From the NCBI GenBank assembly GCA_035539215.1, contig DATLIX010000165.1:1-64000 (forward strand): a stretch of 64,000 nucleotides of DNA, in the 5' to 3' direction. The translations under genes were made by a program, and so were the position numbers. Position 1 is the first letter of the stretch; each line of letters begins with the position of its first letter. Source of the stretch: Dongia_B sp035539215 (GTDB lineage: Bacteria; Pseudomonadota; Alphaproteobacteria; Dongiales; Dongiaceae). The notes beneath the pieces were generated by a model. That model saw only the letters and a list, made by a program, of their open reading frames with translations, was not told the DNA's origin and ran no database searches. Below are positions 26,001-34,319 of the stretch, in pieces.

Positions 26001-26304
26001 GCTTTGCTTGGGTTTAATTTTGCGCCCGGCCGGCATGATCAGCCCTGGAAATTTGCCTGCCCCCATGAAATGTCTTAAGTCACTAGGGTGCGATCATTTT
26101 AAGTGGCAGTGGATTGGCTTCCACTTAGAACGTGAATCGCCCTCTATCATATTGAATAGAGACGGATTCATATTTTAGATCGAAGCACTTTGTGATTCGA
26201 TCTAAAACGATCCGGCTCTAGTCGCAAGTTAACATCTGCTGCCGGAATGGCCCCGTGGTCGTGAGCCTCTGTGGTCCTTCGGGTAGTTGGCCGAAAGTCT
26301 GTCC
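26001..26304. other. Gene-free stretch ahead of glcD, mostly a structured repeat
   Basis: About 300 bases between the rpmJ terminator and glcD. Positions 26085-26220 are the full-length dispersed repeat described separately. The 80 bases left for a glcD promoter (26221-26304) show no clear -35/-10 pair. No gene is seen on either strand. Confidence 0.55.
26085..26220. repeat. Full-length dispersed structured repeat, copy A
   Basis: About 136 bases made of three consecutive inverted repeats: AAGTGG.../CCACTT, GTGAATCGCCCTCTA.../TAGAG-CGGATTCA, and TTAGATCGAA.../TTCGATCTAA, ending CGATCCGGCTCTA. It aligns end to end with the copy at 55144-55280. The first two hairpins are nearly identical between copies, but the third differs in sequence while remaining base-paired. 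It lies directly upstream of glcDEF. Confidence 0.82.
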
Positions 26305-27792
26305 ATGCTGATGCCTGAGCCAGATGCCGCGATCCTGGCGCGCCGCCCGCAATTGCTGGCCGGCCTGCGCCGGCTGGTCGACGAAGCCGCGGTGATCGCC
26401 GATCCCGATGCCTTGCGCGCCTATGAAAGCGATGGCCTGACCGCCTATCGCCAGCCGCCGATGATTGCCGTGCTGCCGAAGAACACGGCCGAGGTCGCGG
26501 CCGTGTTGCGCCTGTGCCGCGAGCATGGGGTCAAAGTGGTGCCGCGCGGCGCCGGCACCTCGCTGTCGGGCGGCGCCTTGCCGCTGGCCGACGGCATCAT
26601 CCTTGGCCTTGGCCGCTTCAATCGCATCCTGGAGATCGATTACGACAATCGCTGCGCCGTGGTGCAGCCGGGCGTCCCCAACCTTGCCATCAGCCATGCC
26701 GCTGCCGAGCGCGGCTTCTATTACGCGCCCGACCCCTCCAGCCAGATCGCCTGCAGCATCGGCGGCAATATCGCCGAAAACTCCGGCGGCGTGCATTGCC
26801 TGAAATACGGCCTCACCACCAATAACGTGCTGGGGCTGGAAATCGTGCTGATGGACGGCGAGATCCTGCGCATCGGCGGCAAGCATCTCGACGCCCATGG
26901 CTATGATCTGATGGGCGTGCTGACGGGTTCCGAAGGATTGCTCGGCGTCGTCACCGAAGTGACGGTGCGCTTGTTGCGCAAGCCGGAAACGGCGCGTGCC
27001 TTGCTGGCCGGCTTTTCCAGTGCCGAAGCCGGCGGCAAATGCGTGGCGGATGTCATCGCTGCCGGCATTATTCCGGCCGGCATGGAGATGATGGACAAGC
27101 CGGCCACCCGCGCGGTCGAGGAATTCGTCCATGCGGGTTATCCGCTCGATGCCGAAGCCTTGCTGATCACCGAACTCGACGGGCCGGAGGTCGAGGTCAA
27201 TCATCTGCTGGAACAGGTGCGGGCGATCGCCGAGGCCAACGGCGCCACCTCGATCCGCGTCAGCACCTCGGAACAGGAGCGGCTGCTGCTGTGGGCGGGG
27301 CGCAAAGCGGCGTTCCCTGCTATCGGCCGCATCTCGCCCGATTATTATTGCATGGACGGCACCATTCCGCGCCGCAAGCTGCCCCTGGTGCTGCAGCGCA
27401 TGTCGGAAATGTCGCTTCGCTATGGGTTGGGCGTCGCCAATGTCTTCCATGCCGGCGACGGCAACCTGCATCCTCTCATCATGTATGATGCCAACAAGCC
27501 AGGCGAGTTGCATGCGGCGGAAGCCTTCGGCGCCGATATCCTGCGGCTCTGCGTCGAGGTTGGCGGCGTGCTGACCGGCGAGCATGGCGTCGGCGTGGAG
27601 AAGCGCGACCTGATGCCGGCCATGTTCAGCGAGACTGATTTGAAGCAGCAGATGCGGCTGAAATGCGCCTTCGATCCTGAGCAGCTGCTCAATCCCGGCA
27701 AGGTATTCCCCACCTTGCATCGCTGCGCCGAACTTGGTGCCATGCATATCCATCGCGGCCAGCTGCCGCATCCAGAGCTGCCGCGCTTTTGA
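26305..27792 (+). CDS. glcD: Glycolate oxidase FAD-linked subunit
   Basis: A 495-residue FAD-linked oxidase. The FAD-binding region contains VVPRGAGTSLSGGALP and SIGGNIAENSGGVHC, and the C-terminal FAD-oxidase domain has NVFHAGDGNLHPLIMYD and GEHGVGVEKRDLM. With GlcE and GlcF encoded directly downstream it forms the membrane-associated glycolate dehydrogenase that converts glycolate to glyoxylate and passes electrons to quinone. The ATG at 26305 is chosen; a TTG six codons earlier and an ATG two codons later are alternatives. The three genes are packed tightly as one operon. No glcC-type regulator is adjacent. Confidence 0.93.
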   Translation: MLMPEPDAAILARRPQLLAGLRRLVDEAAVIADPDALRAYESDGLTAYRQPPMIAVLPKNTAEVAAVLRLCREHGVKVVPRGAGTSLSGGALPLADGIILGLGRFNRILEIDYDNRCAVVQPGVPNLAISHAAAERGFYYAPDPSSQIACSIGGNIAENSGGVHCLKYGLTTNNVLGLEIVLMDGEILRIGGKHLDAHGYDLMGVLTGSEGLLGVVTEVTVRLLRKPETARALLAGFSSAEAGGKCVADVIAAGIIPAGMEMMDKPATRAVEEFVHAGYPLDAEALLITELDGPEVEVNHLLEQVRAIAEANGATSIRVSTSEQERLLLWAGRKAAFPAIGRISPDYYCMDGTIPRRKLPLVLQRMSEMSLRYGLGVANVFHAGDGNLHPLIMYDANKPGELHAAEAFGADILRLCVEVGGVLTGEHGVGVEKRDLMPAMFSETDLKQQMRLKCAFDPEQLLNPGKVFPTLHRCAELGAMHIHRGQLPHPELPRF

Positions 27793-27794
27793 CC

Positions 27795-29006
27795 ATGACC
27801 TCTTTCCTTCCGAGCACCGATGAGGATCTGGCCGCCTGCGTGCGTGACGCGGTTGCGACGGGACGCAAGCTGCGGATCAAGGGGCAGGGAAGCAAGGCCG
27901 GCTGGGGCCTGCCGGTCACTGCCAATCAGGAAGTTTCCACAGCGGCCTTTTCCGGCATCAGCGACTACGAACCGGCTGAACTGGTATTGACTGCCGGCGC
28001 CGGCACCTCGATGGCGGTGATCGAACAGGCTTTGGCGGAAAAGCAGCAGCAACTGGCCTTCGAACCGGCGGATTGGGCACCGCTCTGGGGCGGGCAGGCG
28101 GGAGCCGGCACGATCGGCGGCGTTCTTGCCTGCAATCTCTCGGGTCCCCGGCGGTTTCAGGCGGGTGCGGCACGCGATCATTTCCTGGGCTTCTCTGCCG
28201 TCAACGGCCGTGGCGAGATCTATAAAGGCGGCGGCCGCGTGGTGAAGAACGTCACCGGTTACGATCTGCCGAAGCTGCTGGCCGGCTCCTTCGGCACCTT
28301 GTCGATCATGACGGAGGTGACGGTGAAGGTACTCCCGCGGGCGGAGAAGCAGCGCACTGTGCTGCTTTTCGGCGAGACGGCGGCGGCGGCCAATCGCAGC
28401 ATGATTGCCGCCATCGGCAGTACCTATGACATCGGTGGCGCCTGCCATTTGCCGCTCGCTTTGGCGCAGAAATCCCAGGTCGATTTCGTGGCCAATGCCG
28501 GTGCGGCCGTGACGGCCCTGCGCATCGAAGGCTCAGGCCCATCTGTGACGCATCGCTGCGCCGCTTTGCGCCAGATGCTGGGCGGCCAGAGCGAGGAACT
28601 GCATTCGATGCGCTCCATCGCCTTCTGGTCGGAAGTCCGCGATGTCGTGCCACTGCGCGCCCCGCAAGAGCGTGTTCTGTGGCGTGTTTCCCTGCCGCCG
28701 GCGCAAGGGGCCGCGTTTGTCGCGGCGCTGCCGCCGGATCTGGCTGCTGATTGGCTGATGGATTGGGGTGGCGGTTTGATCTGGATTGCTGTTGCTCCCG
28801 CTAAGCCGGTCGAGCGGATCGCTGCCTTGCGTGCCTCGGCTGGCGCCCTCGGCGGCCATGCGACCCTGATGCGGGCGCCCGATCAGGTGCGGCGTGATCT
28901 TGGCGTCATTGCGCCAGCGGCGCTCGAACCGCTGATGCGGCGGGTCAAGGAATCGTTCGATCCGGCGGGCTTGTTCAATCCCGGACATCTGATGGCCGGG
29001 TGGTAG
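27795..29006 (+). CDS. glcE: Glycolate oxidase subunit, FAD-binding
   Basis: A 403-residue FAD-binding protein of the same superfamily but shorter than GlcD. It contains RIKGQGSKAGWG, PLWGGQAGAGTIGGVLACNLSGP and VKNVTGYDLPKLLAGSFG, typical of GlcE, and ends with SFDPAGLFNPGHL. It begins 2 bp after the glcD stop and 9 bp before glcF. It is needed for the GlcDEF complex in E. coli. Confidence 0.93.
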   Translation: MTSFLPSTDEDLAACVRDAVATGRKLRIKGQGSKAGWGLPVTANQEVSTAAFSGISDYEPAELVLTAGAGTSMAVIEQALAEKQQQLAFEPADWAPLWGGQAGAGTIGGVLACNLSGPRRFQAGAARDHFLGFSAVNGRGEIYKGGGRVVKNVTGYDLPKLLAGSFGTLSIMTEVTVKVLPRAEKQRTVLLFGETAAAANRSMIAAIGSTYDIGGACHLPLALAQKSQVDFVANAGAAVTALRIEGSGPSVTHRCAALRQMLGGQSEELHSMRSIAFWSEVRDVVPLRAPQERVLWRVSLPPAQGAAFVAALPPDLAADWLMDWGGGLIWIAVAPAKPVERIAALRASAGALGGHATLMRAPDQVRRDLGVIAPAALEPLMRRVKESFDPAGLFNPGHLMAGW

Positions 29007-29015
29007 GGAAGCGGG

Positions 29016-30305
29016 ATGCAGACTCATTTCAGCCTCGCGCAGCTGGCCGATCCCAATATCGCGGAAGCCGATAAGATCCTGCGCAATTGCGTGCATTGCG
29101 GCTTCTGCACGGCGACATGCCCGACCTATTTGTTGCGCGGCGACGAGCTCGACAGTCCGCGCGGCCGTATCTATCTCATCAAGGACATGCTGGAGAGCGA
29201 GGCGCCGGCTTCGGACACCGTCACCAAGCATGTCGATCGCTGCCTCTCCTGCCTCAGCTGCATGACCACCTGTCCCTCGGGCGTCCACTACATGCATCTG
29301 GTGGATTATGCCCGCCAGCGGATCGAGGAAACCCATCGCCGACCTTTCCTGGACCGTCTGCTGCGGGATACCTTGGCGACCTTGCTGCCCAGCCCGAAGC
29401 TGTTCCGAACAGCCTTGACCCTGGGCGGCTTTGCCAAGGCGCTCGGCGTTGGGCATCTGTTGCGTGGGCGCTTGAAAGCGATGGTCAATCTCATTCCATC
29501 GCGCCTGCCATCGGCGGCTGCCACGGATCGGCCCGGGGTCTTTCCGGCGCTCGGCGCGCGGCGTGGCCGCGTCGCCTTGCTGGCGGGTTGCGCGCAGCAG
29601 GTTCTGCGGCCGGCGATCAACGCAGCCACGATCCGTCTGCTCAACCGCCTCGGCATCGAAGTGGTCGTGGTGCCGGAAGTCGGCTGCTGCGGTTCCTTGA
29701 CACATCACATGGGCAAGGAAACAGCGGCGCATGAGGCGGCGCGCGGCAATATCGCCGCCTGGCACCAGGAATTCGACGCGCATGGCCTCGATGCCATCAT
29801 CATCACGGCATCGGGTTGCGGCACCACCATCAAGGATTACGGCTTCATGTTCCGCGGCGACCTCGTCTGGCGCGAGCGGGCGGAATTGATCTCGTCGCTG
29901 GCATGCGACGTCACGGAATATCTCGACCGCTTGCAGCTGGTCGCCGGCGAGCCGAAGCACCTGCGTGTCGCCTATCATGCGGCCTGCTCGCTGCAGCATG
30001 GGCAGAAGCTGCGCGACCTGCCGGCCAAGCTGTTGCGCCAGGCGGGGTTCGAGGTTGCGGATGTTCCCGAGGGACATATCTGCTGCGGTTCCGCCGGCAC
30101 CTATAACATGCTGCAGCCGGAGCTTTCGACGGCCTTGCGCGACCGCAAGGCTGGCAACATCGCCAAGGTGAATCCGCAGTTGGTCGCCACCGGCAATATC
30201 GGCTGTCTGCAGCAATTGGCGCCGGCGATCGGCGTGCCGATCGTCCATACCGTCGAATTGCTGGACTGGGCGCTGGGCGGCCCGGTGCCGGAAGAGCTGT
30301 CTTAG
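29016..30305 (+). CDS. glcF: Glycolate oxidase iron-sulfur subunit
   Basis: A 429-residue protein with two [4Fe-4S] ferredoxin-type motifs, CVHCGFCTATCP and CLSCLSCMTTCP, near residues 27-38 and 77-88, and two CCG-domain cysteine clusters (EVGCCGSLTHH and HICCGSAGTY) that bind further iron-sulfur or haem cofactor in this family. It transfers electrons from GlcD/E to the quinone pool. The stop codon TAG at 30303-30305 is also the first three bases of a repeat copy. Confidence 0.93.
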   Translation: MQTHFSLAQLADPNIAEADKILRNCVHCGFCTATCPTYLLRGDELDSPRGRIYLIKDMLESEAPASDTVTKHVDRCLSCLSCMTTCPSGVHYMHLVDYARQRIEETHRRPFLDRLLRDTLATLLPSPKLFRTALTLGGFAKALGVGHLLRGRLKAMVNLIPSRLPSAAATDRPGVFPALGARRGRVALLAGCAQQVLRPAINAATIRLLNRLGIEVVVVPEVGCCGSLTHHMGKETAAHEAARGNIAAWHQEFDAHGLDAIIITASGCGTTIKDYGFMFRGDLVWRERAELISSLACDVTEYLDRLQLVAGEPKHLRVAYHAACSLQHGQKLRDLPAKLLRQAGFEVADVPEGHICCGSAGTYNMLQPELSTALRDRKAGNIAKVNPQLVATGNIGCLQQLAPAIGVPIVHTVELLDWALGGPVPEELS

Positions 30306-30368
30306 AGCGCGATTGCTTTAAGTGGAAGCGGGTAGGCTTTCTCTTAAAACGTGAATCCGCCTCTAGAG
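30303..30368. repeat. Dispersed structured repeat, half-length copy B
   Basis: About 66 bases beginning TAGAGCGCGATTGCTTTAAG and ending GAATCCGCCTCTAGA. It corresponds to the first half of the copies at 26085 and 55144 (first hairpin plus the GTGAATC-CCTCTA arm). It starts on the stop codon of glcF, so glcDEF has a repeat copy on each side. Confidence 0.75.
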
Positions 30369-30438
30369 GGCAGTCATCCGGCAGAGCTTCAACCGCTTTC
30401 GCGTGAAAGACGCAGTCCCAGACGACGATCGTGCTGGC

Positions 30439-31524
30439 TTACGACTGCGTAAGACCACGCATCATGCCGTCGAGGGCGTAGACGGCGCGATCCCAGACCA
30501 TCGCTTTCCAATCATCCTTGTCCGGATAGAAGGTCGAGCGGATATCGGCCTTGATGCCGCGCCCCTTTGCACTGTCGAGTTCGCCATGGAGATGCACCCA
30601 GTTATCGGCGCGCACCGCATCGATCATCTGTTCCAGCGGCAGGGTGCCATATTCCAGGGTAATGCCGCCGACTTGCGTCTGTGGCAGCGCACGGTCGACG
30701 CCGACCTGGGTGTCGCCGGTGGTTACCGCGGATGATGTCGACCCGTCGTCGAAAAAGGTCGCCTCATCGCCCCACCAGTCGCGAATGAAGCGGTTGCCGG
30801 TGGAATCGCCGAAATGATTGCTCATGATTTCGCCGACGCCGTAGGGGCCGAGGCCGGTATGAAGATCGATGAAGGCGGCACGTTTCACGGTCGGCGCATG
30901 GGCGGCCAGGATCCGATGCAAGGTCCGATTCGACCAGGTCTCCGTCTGGCCGCCATAGAACACGCCGTGATCATCCCAATATTGCCCCGACGTGATCGCC
31001 GCCTGCAGCGCGAGGGGGCCATTGGCTTCGGCATATTCGGCGAAAGCCTCCTTGTTGCGCCTTTCGTTTTCGGGCGACCAGTCGACGGGGCTGATGGCGT
31101 CCCGCAATTGCCTGTAGCCGGGATTTTCGATCTTGGGCGCCTTGTGGTCGACGAAGTTGCGGTTGAGGTCGACATTGTCCTCGGTGACGCGCCGCACCCA
31201 GGCAAAGCCGGACGGATTGATGGCATGAATGAGCAGCACGGCGGTATCGGCCGGCAGGCGGTCAAACAATCCCTGGCCGAGCCAGCCGACCTGGATACCC
31301 GAGCCGCAAAAGCCCTCGGCGCCATGCGTGCCGGAGAGGCCGATGAAGAGACGGCTGGCGTCGCGCGGACCGATCCAGACCGTATCGGTCGCCAGTTCCT
31401 CGCCGGCCGGGCCGCGTGTCGGATTGCGGTGGGACGTGATCTGCAGGCCCTTGGCGGCGGCTGCGTCATGAAATTTGGATCGCGCCTCGCGGTAGTCGCG
31501 GGCAAAGAAGCTGCTGGCCTGCAT
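30439..31524 (-). CDS. DUF2817 family protein (M14-like zinc carboxypeptidase)
   Basis: A 361-residue protein. LSGTHGAEGFCGSGIQ carries the His-x-x-Glu pair of the M14 carboxypeptidase zinc site, and AAFIDLHTGLGPYGVGEI supplies a further His. LNRNFVDH matches the arginine substrate-binding motif NRNF. DUF2817 proteins are thought to be cytosolic or secreted carboxypeptidases or deacylases of unknown substrate; no signal peptide is present. The ATG at 31524 has AGAGGGA about 7 bases upstream; the open frame continues 30 codons further. Confidence 0.86.
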   Translation of the reverse strand: MQASSFFARDYREARSKFHDAAAAKGLQITSHRNPTRGPAGEELATDTVWIGPRDASRLFIGLSGTHGAEGFCGSGIQVGWLGQGLFDRLPADTAVLLIHAINPSGFAWVRRVTEDNVDLNRNFVDHKAPKIENPGYRQLRDAISPVDWSPENERRNKEAFAEYAEANGPLALQAAITSGQYWDDHGVFYGGQTETWSNRTLHRILAAHAPTVKRAAFIDLHTGLGPYGVGEIMSNHFGDSTGNRFIRDWWGDEATFFDDGSTSSAVTTGDTQVGVDRALPQTQVGGITLEYGTLPLEQMIDAVRADNWVHLHGELDSAKGRGIKADIRSTFYPDKDDWKAMVWDRAVYALDGMMRGLTQS

Positions 31525-31631
31525 ATCGATGTCCCTCTTTGACTGCACCCAATCTATGCGGGGATGCAGCAAAGGCCAAGCCTTTGACGGTAAAAATCCG
31601 CTCAGGCCCAGCATGCGCCAAATGCAGACGT

Positions 31632-31687
31632 TAGAGCGCGTGAATCGCCGTAAAGCGATCCGACCTTAAGGGTCCCGCGCCCACCTA
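31632..31687. repeat. Diverged copy of the dispersed repeat
   Basis: Begins TTAGAGCGCGTGAATCGCCG and includes GCGATCCGACCTTAAGGGTC; it shares the TAGAGCGCG end and GTGAATCGCC core with the other copies but lacks the first hairpin. Its right edge (CTA at 31685-31687) is the stop codon of the minus-strand molybdopterin oxidoreductase gene. Confidence 0.5.
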
Positions 31688-33733
31688 AGCCGGGTGCTGC
31701 GCGCGTATCTGAACCAGCACGCTATGGACCGCGGTACTTTGCGCCATATCCGACCGCAGTCCGGGATTGAGGGCATTCACATTGCGATGTTCCGGCGACA
31801 GTTTCGGCCAGCGGCTCTTGGCGGCGAGGACGATGCCGGCCGGTATGCGATCGTCGATCACCGCCCGCATGGTCAGGCTGTCGACCACGCTCGTGACCTC
31901 GATGGTTTTGCCGGTGTCGATACCGAGGGCCGAAGCGTCCTGTGGATGAATGATCAGGTCTTCGGGACCGATCTTCGCCTGGATCTTGCTGTCCTGGGAG
32001 TAGCTGCTGTTCATCAGCCACGGCGACGCGGGGGAGAGCAGGCGGAACCAGCCTAGCGGCGGACGCTGGTCGATCGTCGGCTGCGGCACGCGCGGATAGC
32101 CATCCGCGACCGCGGCCGCGCTGGTAATCTCGATCTTGCCGCTGGGCGTCGGGAAGACGCCGTCGGCGAACTGCAGGACCGGCTCCGGATAGAGCGTCAC
32201 GGTAGCTGCCCCGGCAAGTTCGCGAAAGCCGCCGCTGACGCCGGCCTGGTGACACAGCCGGTCGAGGATCGGCGCATCGGGCTCTTGCAACGCGGGTTCG
32301 TCGAAGCCCATGGCCTTGGCCAGGCGGCGGAAGATTTCCTGATTGGATAGTGCCAGACCCATCGGCGGCAGTGCCGCGACTTGGGCCGATAAGGTGAGAT
32401 CGAAATAGGGCGAGACGATATCGTCGAATTCCAGGAACGTCGCGGCCGGCAGGACGATATCGGCGAAATCGACTGTGTCGGTCGGGAAGGGGTCGATCGC
32501 CACATGGAAAAGATCCGGCCGGCGCAGCGCCTGGTGCAAAGCCGATTGCTGCGGATTGGACGCGGCGATATTGATGTTCCAGGTGAAGAGGCCGCGCGCC
32601 TGAGCGGGATCATTAAGGCAGCTCACGAGATCCATATGGCTGACGACGCGCCGCGAGTTTCGCCGCAGCGAGGTGCCTTCGATATCGTCGCCGTCGATTC
32701 CCTTGCGTCCGCTGCCATTGAGATAGCAGAAACCGGCGCCGGGCTTGCCGATATTGCCGCTGGCTGCCGGCAACAGGCCGACGGCGCGGAAGATGTTGCC
32801 CCCCTGGGCCTGGCGCTGCAATCCTTGGCCGAGCCACAGCAAGGAAGGACCGCGGCCATAGAGCCGGGCGGCCGCGACGATATCTGCGCTGGCGATGCCG
32901 GTCACCTCGCTCGCCCAATCCAGCGTCACCTGATCGATCAGCGGAGCGACATCATCCCAGCCGACGGCATGCGCGGCGAGATAGGCATGGTCGACCAGAC
33001 CTTCATCGCGCATGACCCGCAGCATGGCAAAGGCGAGGGCGGCATCGCTGCCGGGATACGGCTGCAGATGCATATGGGCGGCAGCGGCGGTGTCGTGCCG
33101 CACCGGATCGACGACGATGACCTTTGCCGATGTTTCCTTCAGCCAATGCTTATGCATATGCGGTGCGGCGACGGAAGGATTGGCGCCCCAGACCAGGATG
33201 CAGGCCGCATCCTTGGCGCTGCGTGGATCGAAGCCGAGCGCGGAGCTGCCATAAAGATAGCCGAGTGCCGCATGGCCTGCCGCGTTGCAGATGCTGTCGG
33301 GATCGATTTCCGCCGCACCAAGGCGATTGAAGAAACGCTGCGGAAAGCCGCCCGCGAGCAATGAGCAGGTGCCGGTATAATGTCCGTGCAGGATGGTTTC
33401 GGGACCATGGTCGCGGAGGATCGCCTGCAGCCGGTCGGCAATCTCCGCCAAAGCTGCGTCCCAGCTGATTTCAACGAACTGACCACTTCCCTTGGCACCG
33501 TTGCGCCGCAGCGGCGAGGGCAGGCGCGCGGCGGGATCAAGGAAAATACCGTTATAGGCAATGGCGCATTTGCCGCAGAGTGCCCCACGCGACACCGGAT
33601 GCTCGGGATCGCCGAGGACGCGGATGGCCCCGTCGGCGCGCTTCACCACGGCAATGCCGCAGGCATCGTAGCAATCGCGCGGGCAGGTGGTACGCGTGAT
33701 CGTCTTGTCGCTGCCGGTCAAATCCCTCGCCAC
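31685..33733 (-). CDS. Molybdopterin oxidoreductase, DMSO reductase family
   Basis: A 682-residue enzyme with bis-molybdopterin guanine dinucleotide cofactor. The N-terminal [4Fe-4S] site is CPRDCYDAC...CGKC near residues 18-54. Later segments CILVWGANPSVAAPHMHK, GTCSLLAGGF and the C-terminal molydopterin dinucleotide-binding domain (LLSPASPWLMNSSYSQD) are typical. No Tat signal is visible, so it is probably cytosolic, like nitrate-assimilation or formate-type relatives. The substrate is unknown. No partner subunit follows. MoaA and MobA at 48.8-50.5 kb could supply its cofactor. Confidence 0.88.
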   Translation of the reverse strand: MARDLTGSDKTITRTTCPRDCYDACGIAVVKRADGAIRVLGDPEHPVSRGALCGKCAIAYNGIFLDPAARLPSPLRRNGAKGSGQFVEISWDAALAEIADRLQAILRDHGPETILHGHYTGTCSLLAGGFPQRFFNRLGAAEIDPDSICNAAGHAALGYLYGSSALGFDPRSAKDAACILVWGANPSVAAPHMHKHWLKETSAKVIVVDPVRHDTAAAAHMHLQPYPGSDAALAFAMLRVMRDEGLVDHAYLAAHAVGWDDVAPLIDQVTLDWASEVTGIASADIVAAARLYGRGPSLLWLGQGLQRQAQGGNIFRAVGLLPAASGNIGKPGAGFCYLNGSGRKGIDGDDIEGTSLRRNSRRVVSHMDLVSCLNDPAQARGLFTWNINIAASNPQQSALHQALRRPDLFHVAIDPFPTDTVDFADIVLPAATFLEFDDIVSPYFDLTLSAQVAALPPMGLALSNQEIFRRLAKAMGFDEPALQEPDAPILDRLCHQAGVSGGFRELAGAATVTLYPEPVLQFADGVFPTPSGKIEITSAAAVADGYPRVPQPTIDQRPPLGWFRLLSPASPWLMNSSYSQDSKIQAKIGPEDLIIHPQDASALGIDTGKTIEVTSVVDSLTMRAVIDDRIPAGIVLAAKSRWPKLSPEHRNVNALNPGLRSDMAQSTAVHSVLVQIRAQHPA

Positions 33734-33924
33734 GTTCCGCTCCCCGATCCGCTGTGGGATGAGGATAGGCCGAGTTGGATCGGGCAGCTAGGACCGGTAT
33801 CGGAAGCGAGCTGGTCCTGCGAGCAACGCCTTAAGACCGGCGCGGCGGGCGGCGTTGCAGCAGGGTCAAGAACCAGAAGAAGGAACGTCGCGGCGTGGAG
33901 CGCCAGATATACATGATGGACTGC

Positions 33925-34128
33925 CTATTCCGCCGCCAGCAAACGGGGGCGTTTATGTTGTGCGGCATGGATATCGTCGACCAGATCCTGGGCGTGTTCC
34001 AGGCACATGCCGCAACACACCGGGCCGCCCAGGGCGTCATAGATCGCCTTGGCGCAGGTGAGGTTACGTTCGCTGGCCGTCCGCTCGATATCCTGGCTGC
34101 GGTGGCCGTTGCATATGCAGACATACAT
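33925..34128 (-). CDS. bfd: Bacterioferritin-associated ferredoxin
   Basis: A 67-residue [2Fe-2S] protein with four cysteines in the BFD pattern: CIC near the N-terminus and CCGMC further on (residues about 4, 6, 38, 41). Bfd binds bacterioferritin and reduces its iron core so that iron is released. Bacterioferritin itself is not in the window. A Fur-like box about 42 bases upstream suits a gene induced by iron shortage. It lies 191 bp upstream of the molybdopterin oxidoreductase. Confidence 0.88.
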   Translation of the reverse strand: MYVCICNGHRSQDIERTASERNLTCAKAIYDALGGPVCCGMCLEHAQDLVDDIHAAQHKRPRLLAAE

Positions 34129-34169
34129 TCATGCGTCTCCGCATCAGACCTGCCAAAAATATGAGGTTG

Positions 34170-34187
34170 TTGCAAATGATTGTCAAT
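34170..34187 (-). promoter_or_regulatory. Fur-like box upstream of bfd
   Basis: TTGCAAATGATTGTCAAT on the + strand resembles half of the E. coli GCAAATGATAATCATTTGC Fur consensus, with TGCAAATGATT intact. It lies 42-59 bases upstream of the bfd ATG, a usual operator position. Irr or RirA could also be the regulator in an alphaproteobacterium. Confidence 0.5.
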
Positions 34188-34319
34188 ATCAACGCCGCGT
34201 AACAGCCCTGACTTAATTGCACGGGCTGGGGCAACCCGTCGCACGTCGCTTGACAGAAAACCTGCCGGTCGCGATGGTCTGGGCTCGTCATCGGGGCCAA
34301 ATGAGTCAGGAAAAAGTCA

